A stretch of 64,000 nucleotides of DNA from positions 3,100,001 through 3,164,000 of the forward strand of contig OZ038456.1 of NCBI GenBank assembly GCA_964036195.1, in the 5' to 3' direction. This document shows positions 11,405-22,000 of this stretch, one piece after another (the first letter of the stretch is position 1; every line of letters begins with the position of its first letter). The notes beneath the pieces are model-generated. The model had not been told where the DNA came from, searched no databases, and worked only from the letters and a program-made list of their open reading frames with translations. The stretch is from Sphaerolaimus hirsutus. Taxonomy: Eukaryota; Nematoda; Chromadorea; Monhysterida; Sphaerolaimidae. The translations under genes and the position numbers were made by a program.

Positions 11405-11440
11405 CTGTTGCCTGTTATTGTAGTTAGGTTATCACACCTA

Positions 11441-11834
11441 CCGTATTTCTTCTAATAGAAGAATGCCGTTCTGTTTTTTTCCGTCAACTTTTTTACCTGC
11501 CGTTCTATTGGAGGTGCCGTTCTATATTTTTTACCAATTTGTTTCACACATTTTTCATTTGAACATAGATCCATTTTTATGAAACTTGTGCAACATTTTA
11601 ATATCAGAGCGTCAATTCGCAATTTTATATCAATATTTGATCACCTTGAAAGTGCTAGCCATCCTATTCTATGTTTGCATGTGTTCTGGTGCCATTCCAA
11701 CGTATTATTTACCTGCCGTTCGGTTGAAGGTGCCGTTCTATCGAAGGTGCCGTTCTATTGTTTTCATGAGTGCAAAAAATAGTCAAAACATGCCGTTCTA
11801 TTGGGAGTATGCCGTTCTATTAGAAGAAATTCCG
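11441..11834. mobile_element. MITE with CCGTATTTCTTCTAATAGAA ends
   Basis: Inverted ends (left CCGTATTTCTTCTAATAG, right its mirror) flanked by TA, with repeated TGCCGTTCTAT sub-motifs inside. A TA duplication suggests the Tc1/mariner class. Confidence 0.65.
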
Positions 11835-11837
11835 TAG

Positions 11838-12010
11838 TATGGAAATCTACTATAACCCATCTGAATAATGAACTAAAAATTATACAGTTTTTTCATAATA
11901 ATATTTCGTTTTTTACTATGGAATAATTAATTACGAAATTTATCACAAGATTTTATTCATTCAATTATGGTAGGATTCTGCGAATACTTTGCAGTCCGAC
12001 CAGCATACAT
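11838..12010. repeat. Dispersed repeat, inverted copy at 27975-28140
   Basis: AT-rich stretch with AAACTATACAGTTTTTTC-type sequence repeated in opposite orientation 16 kb away, near TACTTTGCAGTCCGA, a diverged mariner-like end. Confidence 0.6.
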
Positions 12011-12039
12011 GGATAGTCTGATAAGAGGTGTAATGCTGT

Positions 12040-12235
12040 GCAACTCCCTGTAAAATGTTGAATGTCATGCAGAGTGTCTAAAGTCATGTAAAATGCCCTG
12101 TTAAATGGCAAACATTGGATGCCAGGTTACAATATACCTATTTTACATGACATTTGCTATTTTGAAGGGCATTTTACATGACAAGTGACATTTGACAGGG
12201 CATTTTACATGACAATTTCCATTTTACAGAGTGTG
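12040..12235. repeat. Foldback repeat, CCCTGTAAAATG family
   Basis: Inverted arms with CCCTGTAAAATG and CATTTTACAG, related to 6131-6288. Confidence 0.6.
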
Positions 12236-12250
12236 GGAGTGCCCCCCGAC

Positions 12251-12349
12251 TGACCAAAGTGAACTGGTTGGACAGCATGGTGGCCCACAGTACGGCGCTC
12301 ATGGATGCCAGTCTTCGGATAGAGCGGATCCACTGCGCCTGCAACGTTG
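12251..12349 (-). CDS. Possible 5' exon of the channel gene
   Basis: GC-rich segment between a GTTGCAG acceptor-like site and a TTTG|GTCAGT donor-like site, upstream of the first certain exon. In one frame it has an ATG and a hydrophobic MSAVLWATMLSN run; in another the phase matches the next exon. I cannot choose, so the start of the channel protein stays open. Confidence 0.2.
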
Positions 12350-12621
12350 TTCTCACTTTTCGATTGCAAAAGCATTTGATTCCCTTGAAGAAATGGCGCT
12401 GCGCACACTGTAACACCACAGAAATCTGGGTGACATGTAAATCTGTTTTGAACACATTCAGTTTTGAGTTCACCGGAATGAGATGTTAGCCAACTGCTGT
12501 TGACGGCGATAAAAACTCAGTCATTGTGGTAAACTGAAATTTGTTCGAAACGGATGGATGAGTTTCCCAAATTTCGACGCTGTACCAGCGTGCGCGGCTA
12601 CAATGATCGCAATCTCATCAA

Positions 12622-12895
12622 TACCCTATTTCCTCGAATTACCACCCGGGGCCGGGGGGTTTATTTTTTCTGAGTGGAAATTTTGGGGTGGGGGGTTAAC
12701 GGGGGGGGAGTATTTCGAGGGGGAGTTTATTGTTTCGCCAGAAGTTTATTGAAATCTCAGTCTAAAATTGTTGTTTGTAATGTACACATACATTCTCTAT
12801 ACACCAAATTGGGGCGGGGGTTATTTCAAGGAGGGGGGTTATAAATTCATAGTGTCCATTTTGAGGGGAGGGGGGTATTTCGAGAAAACACGGTA
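12622..12895. repeat. C-tract/G-tract MITE
   Basis: TACCCTATTTCCTCGAA at the left, G-tracts, then GAGAAAACACGGTA at the right; 274 bp. Confidence 0.65.
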
Positions 12896-12931
12896 AATAT
12901 GGCCACGAACATGCAAAAACGACTGTGTGTG

Positions 12932-13100
12932 CGCGTCGGCGCGCATAGGTCCCGCTGGCGCCGCTCCACTATATTCCTTCGTGCCGCCCGCTGCAGCCCA
13001 CTGCGCAGTGCAACGCCGAGCGTTTGTGTCGATTAATTTGTTTGCGTTATCGACGGCTGATTTCTTTATCGCGGCTCCCTGTGAATTGACGTTCGATTAA
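12932..13100. promoter_or_regulatory. CpG-rich island, possible promoter or 5' UTR of the channel gene
   Basis: A short block rich in GCGC and CG stands out from AT-rich surroundings, with no C-tract MITE motif and no clear ORF. It lies just upstream of the minus-strand channel gene, where a promoter or first non-coding exon is expected. Position and composition only. Confidence 0.2.
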
Positions 13101-13704
13101 TTAAAAAGTGTATTTGGGTGTTTACGGTATTTTTGTGAATATTTGGTCGGTTTTTGAGATGAAATTGGGTGAAATTGTTTTCCGAAAGACTAGGCTACGT
13201 GGAACGGGGCGATTTCGACCGCTCGGGATGTGAAACTGGAAAAAGTGGATTAAAGGTCGATGATATCTTTACATATTTTTTATAAGAAAGCCTGTCAGAG
13301 TCGGTCAAGAATTTCCACATGCCGCATACACTGCGCATAAATGTGTATCAAAATTAGTTGAAAAATAATAGATATATAGCTCATGTGAGAAATTTATTTA
13401 CGTAGCCCGACTCGTTTTTCGGGCAGCCCATTCATTATTTTGGAAAAAAATATGCCATTAGATTGAAAAGTCAACTTAAAAACAAATATGCACTCAAAGA
13501 AACCTGTCGGGTTAATTAAATTTAGTCGCAGAACAAATATAGAAGGTGGTTATTAGAAGAACGTCATCCAGTCTATAGCGTACTTGAAAAGAGAGAAAAA
13601 CTGGGATTAATATGATGTTGCGATTAAAAGTGCCCGGGCAATTGACAGAGAGTTGCAAGCGGGTTATCAAATAGCACGTGGCAATCTTTGCCAGGTATTA
13701 TTTA
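13101..13704. other. Non-coding stretch without recognised features
   Basis: AT-rich, single-copy-looking sequence; no ORF of note, no RNA gene or repeat recognised. Confidence 0.5.
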
Positions 13705-14722
13705 CACAGTTGTTAATGTGTATCTACTTTTACCCAAAAAGTACGCATACTCGAGTACCGAACCGAGTAAATACGCATAAATACGCATAAACTCGACGGA
13801 CATTATAGAAGTCAATGGTCTAAGGAATTTTCGTACAACTGCGTATATTCGTAGTTGGCACACGTCCAAGTTACTGTTTGCGAGAATGTTACCAAATGTG
13901 AAAAACGCATGATTTCCGTCAGCGTCAACAAAAATGACTGCGGAATGCGATTAAGCGACCGCAATTGGTCGCTGATGGCAGCCCACACACGAGTTGACAC
14001 TTGTGTTGACTTAATTGCATTCCGTGGTCATTATCGTTGACGCGAACGGAAATCATGCGTTTTTTACTTTGTTCATATAAAACGCAACAGTAACTTGGAC
14101 GCAGCGGTAAGTTCATACGTAATTTTTTGAATGAATTTGACGGGACTGCGACGGTAAGATCTTACCTAAGACCTAACAATCCGACGTTCTATAACGAGTT
14201 GTCTATCAAATTCACATCATTCTCGCATAAAAAGTCGGATTGAATCAAATGTATCATGAACCGAATGGAATTCGTCCATTCAAGTTCGAATTAAAAAACA
14301 CACGTCATTGGTAACTAAGGGCCGAATCACTGATTCGTTTCATGTCCGCCGAGTTTACCTTGAAATAGTATCTGTACTTGTCCGTACGTTTACTGTTAGA
14401 GAGTACTAGGGTACAGTAGAGTAATTTGCGAGTACAGAAAGAGTATTTTTGCCATTCGAGACCCCTGCTTTCAATAAAAAATACTTAATAATAGAAGGAA
14501 AAAACCTTTTTGTTGTCCACGGTAAACATTCATAATGCTCCCTTCTACATTTTCCAGCAAGAAAAGATAATTTTGCTTTAAGATAATATAAAAGATAATA
14601 ATAAAGATATTTTACACGTTCCTGAGAAAAAAATACTCGCATTTACACTTTCTGGGAATAAAAGTATTTTACTCCCATTTACTCGCCGCAAGTGAAAGTA
14701 AAAAGAATTACTTCATGCTTTC
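13705..14722. mobile_element. Left part of a hAT-like MITE split by the BEL element
   Basis: Starts CACAGTTG and continues as CTCGAGTACC and TACACTTTC motifs. The right part resumes after the BEL element and ends CAACTCTG at 27089. Flanks ATTATTTA (left) and ATTATTTC (right) are a possible 8-bp duplication with one mismatch. An inner inverted repeat at about 13812-14116 may be another insertion. Confidence 0.6.
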
Positions 14723-14995
14723 TGTGTAACATTATCGTAAAATGTAAAAATCTTTAATATTTAAGTTGACGTTCTTATGTTCGCTTTTATATTTAATTAA
14801 TTCAATTATTACGATTCCATTCATATTTACATTCCAAGTTTAACATCTTCACATTCACCATTTAATATCTCAAGCGATGTTGTTTACAACGTGCGCTTCA
14901 CATCGCTCACATATTTAGATCTTAGTCATTGCTCACATTCCGCCACATTTCCTTGACAAGCAGCACGCAAATACGCCGTCATGTTTATGTTAAGC

Positions 14996-15034
14996 GGCGG
15001 GCCCGCCCCGAGTGGGGGGCCGGGCCCGCGCGCC
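14996..15034 (+). other. GC-rich hairpin in the BEL LTR
   Basis: CGGGCCCGCCCC, a GAGT loop, then GGGGGGCCGGGCCCG: a strong stem-loop in an otherwise AT-rich LTR, repeated in the 3' LTR at 26174-26212. Could act in packaging, dimerisation or transcript processing; role inferred only. Confidence 0.6.
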
Positions 15035-15551
15035 ATTTCAAATGTTGTCTGGCTTGTCTCACATTTTCACTATCTTGCCAGTTTAGCTCGCTTTTCATCG
15101 GAGAAGCGAGCGGGCAAGGATTGAACTTTCACAATTGGAAATGTTGGGTACAAATCGGAGATTAGAGCCGACCGATGTGCGCCAAACCAATCGCCATCGG
15201 TCTGGCCCTTAAAAGCCGATTTCACAGCTAAAATCGGCAGTGTTTGCAACCTCGTCAACTTCACACGAATCTCTTCCTAGGATCTAAATAAGCGCCGTAG
15301 TCACTTTATTAAGTCGCTTGTTTTTGGTGCTAAGTTTAACGCTTGGTGCTTTAAGTCACCTCAGTGCTTTATTTCACACCTGCGCTGTTTAAGGTGCTTT
15401 ATTCACAACCGCGCCACTTAATTGTCGCCTTTTGTCGTAATTAAGTGCCTTCTTTAAATTGCCTTATTTCTCCGGTAATTAGAGCTTCTTTTACGTTTTA
15501 TTTAAGTAATTAATTTAGTTGTAAATTAATTCCTTTGTTTACGTATAATTT

Positions 15552-15602
15552 TATATATATTTTATTTACACTTATTTCTTTGTATTTAATTGTCTAAATA
15601 AA
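15552..15602 (+). promoter_or_regulatory. BEL LTR core promoter and poly(A) signal
   Basis: TATATATA at about 15552 followed by AATAAA at 15597-15602. The close spacing implies that either the U3 promoter lies elsewhere or the R region is very short. Confidence 0.4.
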
Positions 15603-15820
15603 AACGTTCGTCAAAACCTTTGGTAAACAATCTAAATTTGCTTCACACTAACTCACGTCAATTCACTTCAACTCAACTAATCACATTTGATAAAATAACG
15701 GAACGTCAACTAGAGACGACGCTTCACGTCAACTTTCACTTGTTCACATTTGTCCTCTTCCTCGGTTAGGAATAGGAGCTGGTTCACAAGTCACTTCAAG
15801 AAGTTCCGTATTATTTTACA

Positions 15821-15840
15821 TGGCGCAGCGAGCAGGGTGA
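15821..15840 (+). other. BEL primer-binding site
   Basis: TGGCGCAGCGAGCAGGGTGA begins directly after the LTR; TGG at this position is the usual complement of a tRNA CCA end. The tRNA was not identified. Confidence 0.65.
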
Positions 15841-16098
15841 CTAATTAAACTAATTGGTCACTCTAATTAAGTCGTCTCGCGCGAAATTTCATTGGAAATT
15901 GTTTTTCACAGCCTGAGTCACACGCACGAGGTTACGGTAATACGGTTTTGGACGCAAAATCGTTAGTAGCGCGTGCATATTTACTTACGATTTTACAAGT
16001 ACAAGTCACAAGAAGCGAAATATTTATTTTTATTATTTTATTTCGTTCACAGCTAGCTACCACTTTGCTAATAAGCAATAAATCGATCGAACTTTGCT
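15841..16098 (+). other. BEL untranslated leader
   Basis: 258 bp between primer site and ORF1, AT-rich with several TCACA motifs. Likely holds the packaging signal; no ORF. Confidence 0.5.
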
Positions 16099-19000
16099 AT
16101 GGCCGACGAACGCATACGCGCTCAGCGAGGCGCCGCCGCCGCCACAGCTATGCCTGTGAGCAACGTTGATGAGTTCGACACAGCTCATCCGTTGACTCAA
16201 CATAGCCGGGCGTTGACCGGAGTGCGCAACGGAGTGCTGCGTTTCACATCCAAACCGATTCCTAAAATCGTCAAAGACGAGTCACAACCCGCCGCCGTAA
16301 ACATACGCGCGGCGGAGGAAGTATTAGAATTACTTCAGGCCTACGGCTACCAAGCCGAGATGAAACGCTTGGACCTGTCTACGGCTATGGACAAATTCAC
16401 AACTACTGTCCAAGATTACATCACAAGCCTAGACAGAGACGAAGACGGAGTGGCCGAAGAGATAAAGAGCGCCAACGCAAAATTGGAGCGCGCGCTCTAC
16501 TCGGGCTCGAACAACGCGATGATGCTCATGGATGAGCTGGAATCGAGGATTGCGTCCGCCCAAGCGCACATCAAATCCGCGGAAAGGTTGATACTTTCCT
16601 TGAAAGGTCAGTCCACTGTTGATTTAACTACTCAACCCCCTTCACAACCCCCTTACAACAATGTCAATATGGGAAGTAGTTCTCAACCTTCACAACTGGA
16701 AACTTTGTTAAAGTTACCTAAAATCGAGCTTGCTAAATATAACGGTGATCCGTTAGAATGGGCAGCTTGGTGGGAGATTTTTCGAGCTCAAATTCACGAC
16801 CGAGCTAATTTGTCAATGGGTATGAAATATACATACCTTAAGCTCAGCCTTACCGGTCCAGCAGCGGAACTGCTGGCCGGATTAAAAGGGGATGGTCGAG
16901 ATTACATCACAGCGGTCACCATGTTACAATCAAACTTTGGTGAAACGCATCGGGTACAAGCAGCCCTTTGGGATAAATTGTATTCACTCGAAAAGCCTTC
17001 GTCAAGAGGAGACTCTCTCACAAATTTCACACGAACCCTTTTGTCAACTCTCAATCAACTTAAAGAAAGGGGTGAGAGTGTCGATTCTGGTGCAGTGTTA
17101 AGAATAATTCGTGGTTATCTTCCCGATAATATTGTTCTTGCCGTCACAGAAGAACACCGGAATTCGATGCGCACCGCTGTAACCGGCGACACCGAACTCA
17201 CAGTCGTCAGGTTTGTCGATGCATTAACTACCATTGCTCGTGCTCGGTTAGATGCGATGAAAACTGAACAACAAAGTTCACAATCTTCAACTGTTGTTCA
17301 GAAATCACAAAATTCATCATTAAAAAAGCCACAAAATGGAGGAGGTTGGCAACAGCAAAAGAAAAAAGGAAATAAATCACAAAATACCTTTTCAAAACCA
17401 AAACCAATTCACAATACGGTTGCTTTTGCTGGTACCAATGCTAACGTTGGTAAATCACAAGGAAAAATTAAAAATTCCACTCAACCTCCCAGAACTCCGG
17501 CGATCGGAGCGATTAGTCAAAAGCAGTCCTCACAACCTGCTGCTGACTATCGCAAGCCGAAATTCGAGTGCTTGTTCTGCGGCATCAAAGAGCACTACAC
17601 AACTGACTGCCCTCAATACGTCACACCGAGAGAGCGCACTGAACGGTTGCAAGCTTTGGGCGACGTGTGCACGCGCTGCACGCGCAGAGGCCATCAAGCG
17701 GCACAGTGCACTCAACGATTGAGTTGCTACTATTGTCGTCAGATTGGTCAGCATCACGGGGCGTTCTGTCCTACCAGACAGGCACCCGCTAGGCGTCAGG
17801 TAAACAATTCACAAAATAAAGCCTTTGTCAAAGCAACGAGCGCTAATTTTGTTAACGCTCAGGTAATCACAACGGGCGCGGCGTCGTCACATGCACCGCC
17901 ATCGTATCCGCCTTCACACACGGAACCGATGAGCGTGTGTGTCATCCCCCCGGACGAGAACGATTTCCGGTGGAGACAGAATACGCTGTACCAGCTGGAC
18001 ATGGACGGGCCGCTAGACATGGGCGAATGGCCGAGGCCCGCTAACGCTCAACAAGCGAAAGCTCAGGAGGAAGCCCGCAAATATCACAGCGAGAACGAGC
18101 TGTGGACGACGCTCCGTGCCAACCTCATCCAGGAAGGCACAGATATGGAGACCGTCGAGGCCAAAATCCGCGGCTTCCAGCAGAAACGGTACGAGGTGTA
18201 CCCACACCTCAACCCGAATCAAATGTCATCGTCGGTGCCACTTCAACCCAGTCACAGGCCCACGGTGGAGGTGCTGAGCGCACAGGCGGGTTACGGTAAC
18301 CCCAACACCGCTACCAGACAGCAGGCTGAACAAGAATGTGAGTTCGATTTTTCACCTATTGTTCGTTTGCAAGTGGCCCAGGCTTCATTAATTAATAAAG
18401 ACGCTGAATTAAATCGAGTCACAGACCCTTTGTTAATATTCTTTGACACTGGATGCGAATATTCATACATTAAAGCATCCGTGGCAAATGAGTATAACTT
18501 TGAAAACAAAGGAGATGTTGTTCTTCAAATGAACGTGTTTGCGACAAAAACGCCCGTCACAGTCAATACGTTTTTGGTCGAGGCTGTCATGCCTATTTAC
18601 AAACACGTCGACAATAAGGGCAATATGTTACAAATTCCGCTCACCTTACGTGCAGTGGATAATTTGGCAACATATGCGTGCCCACCTCCTTTGTCACAAG
18701 ATGACAAAACAGTCATTTATATTGTGTACGGTGAACATGCACAAGAACAATTCGCGGAACCGCTTGAATTGACCGAAATGACTGATGAGTTTTGTCACAA
18801 ACTATGTCAACCAGATGTAGTCATTGGTCAAGACTATTATTGGAAGTTCGACATTCGACCAACAGAAATCGAACTCCCATCTGGATTGATCATAGTCGAA
18901 TCAATACTTGGATTGATGCTTGGCGGAAATGCGTCATCACAGTCATTTGTCACAACACCCGACATTTCACCACATCAATTCATGGTTTCATGCAGTTCAC

Positions 19001-22000
19001 ATGCTTCATCAGCTGTTGCTGTTGGACAAGAGACATTATTTCAATTTCACAGTCTCGAGTCAATAGGTATCACAGATGATCCATTATCACATGATGATGA
19101 CATAGCTGAACAATTAATTCTGGAGTCAATTACTCTCGACCCAGAAACTGGTCGCTATAGCGTAGATTGGCCATTCAAATCAACAATTCAAGAATTGCCA
19201 ACTAACAATGCAGAAGCATTTCGCCGCTTTCTGTCACTATTGAAACGGTTTCGAAAAGATCCCGATTTATTCGCTACATACGCGAAAGTCATCTCAGATC
19301 AACTTCACAAGGGTGTCATAGAACCCGTCTATGGTTCACAAGATGGTTTGCAAGAACACATCTTACCTCACCAACCTGTCCTCACACCTGGCAGGTCGAC
19401 AACATGTCGAATAGTGTATGATGGTTCTGCAGGCAAGCCAAGTCTCAATAATTGCTTATTTCGAGGCCCAGTTCTCACACCACTGGCGCTCGGATTAATG
19501 CTTCGCTTCAGAGCCGGAAAAGTGGTGTTATTAGCCGACATTGAAAAAGCGTTTTTACAAATTGCTCTTCACCCAAAATCACGCGCTTTCACAAAATTTT
19601 ACTGGCTGCGTGATGACACCATTCCATCTCACGAAGACAATATTCAAATGATGCAATTCACAAGGGTGCTGTTTGGTCTCACATGCAGTCCATCCATTTT
19701 GTCAACTGTTATCAAATATCACCTAGAAGAGGAATTAGCTCACATGCATCCTGCTGAGACCAATGAACGAATGAAACTGGAGCTGTTGCTCAACAGCATT
19801 TACGTTGATAATTTAGTTATCAGCGTAGATGATGACAAATATGCAATACAGCTCTATCGTTTAATTAAAGCTGTTTTTGCCAGAGCAAATTTCAACATGC
19901 GCGAATGGATGACAAATTCGCCTATGGTCTCGGAGAAAATAAAACCCGATGACCTCAACCCGAAAAAGTCACAATATATCAAAGTAATGGGTCTCGTTTA
20001 CGATCACATTGAAGACACCATTGCGGTGCCAGCTCCCAAGAAAGATTTCACGCTCATTGTCACAGCCACACGCCGCAATTTAAATAAATTGCTGGCTTCA
20101 ACATACGATCCTATTGGCGTCACAGCACCCGCGTTATTTCGGTTGAAATTTCGCGTGTCACAAATAATTCAAAGGTGCAATATCACAACCTGGGATGAAC
20201 TCATCGAAGACCCAGAGGCGGATGACTTACTGGACGATTTAAAACGACATCTCTCGTCCATAAGTCAAATCAAATTCCCGCGCTCATTTCATTCTTTTGG
20301 CATCGATGTCAAAGCCGTCACACGGCCATTAGAATTACATGTGTTTTGTGATGCCTCAAAAGATGGATACGCCGTTTGCGCTTATTTGCGTCAAAAAGCG
20401 ATTTCACCTGACGAATACGGTTATGAAGATGACCGATATTTTAGTGGTTTTCTCACAGCTCGCACAAAACTAGCCCCACTTCCGTCAAAACAAGGTCAAC
20501 CCCTCACAATCACACGCTTGGAATTGCTAGGTGTCACAATTGGTGCACAGCTCATCGATTATTTACATCATGAACTCGTTGAGCTGGGTGGATGGAAAAT
20601 TCACAGTAATTTCCTCTGGACCGATAGTACAGTTGTCATCGGCTGGCTATATACCGCAAAGCCGCTGGCTACTTTTGTCAACAATCGGGTCACAAAAATC
20701 CATTCACTAATGTCAAAACATTGCATTCAAATTTGCAAAGTTGCTACAAAAGACAACCCAGCCGACATTGCGTCACGGGGTTGTACTTTTGATCAACTAA
20801 TGATCGAAACAATGTGGTTTACCGGACCCACATTTTTAGCTGAATCTCTCACATCAACCATGCTTGACATTTCGCAATATCAAGCGCAACCTGTCACAGA
20901 AGAGCTTGCGAAAGGCGACACTCACATCAGTCGACCTTTATATGCTGGAGCAGTAACTTCACAGCTGGTTTCACAGCCTGATTCACAACCAGCTAATGCT
21001 CTTGCACAGCAAGTACCTGTCAACTTGGACCCCAATTTGTCACAAAATGTCACTCCTCAAAATCCGTTTGTCGAAAGTCGACAACGTCACATCCCTTCAA
21101 ATCCATTCGAAATCGACATTCGACGATTTTCAACACTGTCAAAATTGTTGCGTACTGTCGTATATCTGCTTCGTGTCAAAACATATTGGCTAAATCGCTC
21201 CATGCATAAAGCGGCAAAGCGCGAAAGCGAATATTTATCAAAACCCATCACACAAGCCGATTTAAACGAAGCATTTAGACATGTATTGCGCATTTCACAA
21301 GCAGAGGAATGTGCCAGTTGCATTTCACAAGCGCAACTTGGCAAACACCACATGCTCAAATGGGACGCGTGGAATAATTTATTATATTGTGTCACGCGTG
21401 TGTCTCACAAAGAACACCGAAACCCTTCGTTGTTTTACTACCTGCCAAAGACCGGGTGGTTAACAACGTTAGTGGTTACTCATTTTCATGAGCTTGCTGG
21501 TCACAGTGGCATGCTTCACACTTTAGCAGATTTACGCGAACACTGCTGGTTGTCAAGTGCCAAGCAGGTAGTTGCAAAAATTCTGCGAAAATGTGTCACA
21601 TGCCGCAAAGCGGAAGGAGGTCCATTCACATTACCTGATTTTCACACATTACCTGTCACTCGAACTCAATCACAAATCAAGCCATTTCAACATATTGGCA
21701 TTGATTATATGGGACCGTTAGTTTATTCACAGAACGGAACCCGTCACAGTCAACACATTTTGTTGCTAACATGCTTCAGCACACGCGCCATTCATTTAGA
21801 GTCAACCAATAGTGTCTCGACAGCCGACACAATTATGGCTCTAAATCGTTTTATTTCACGTCGAGGCATGCCGGACACAATTTGGTCCGACAATGCCCCA
21901 GCATTCAAAAATTGTGTCAAAATGCTACCGGACGTAAAATGGCATTTTATCACAGCCAATAGTCCTTGGCAGGGCGGCGTGTACGAACGCATGGTAGGCT

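Larger units (their letters stand above)
14723..15820 (+). repeat. BEL element 5' LTR
   Basis: Begins TGTGTAACATT, ends TTATTTTACA (TG...CA). Contains a GC-rich hairpin, a TATATATA box near 15552 and AATAAA at 15597-15602. It is identical to the 3' LTR except near 15126 and 15175. Confidence 0.97.

Noticed and set aside
10877-11423. Two plus-strand ORFs with [12 protein letters not shown] repeats
   Set aside because: They read a 19-bp tandem repeat and then the antisense of a channel exon.
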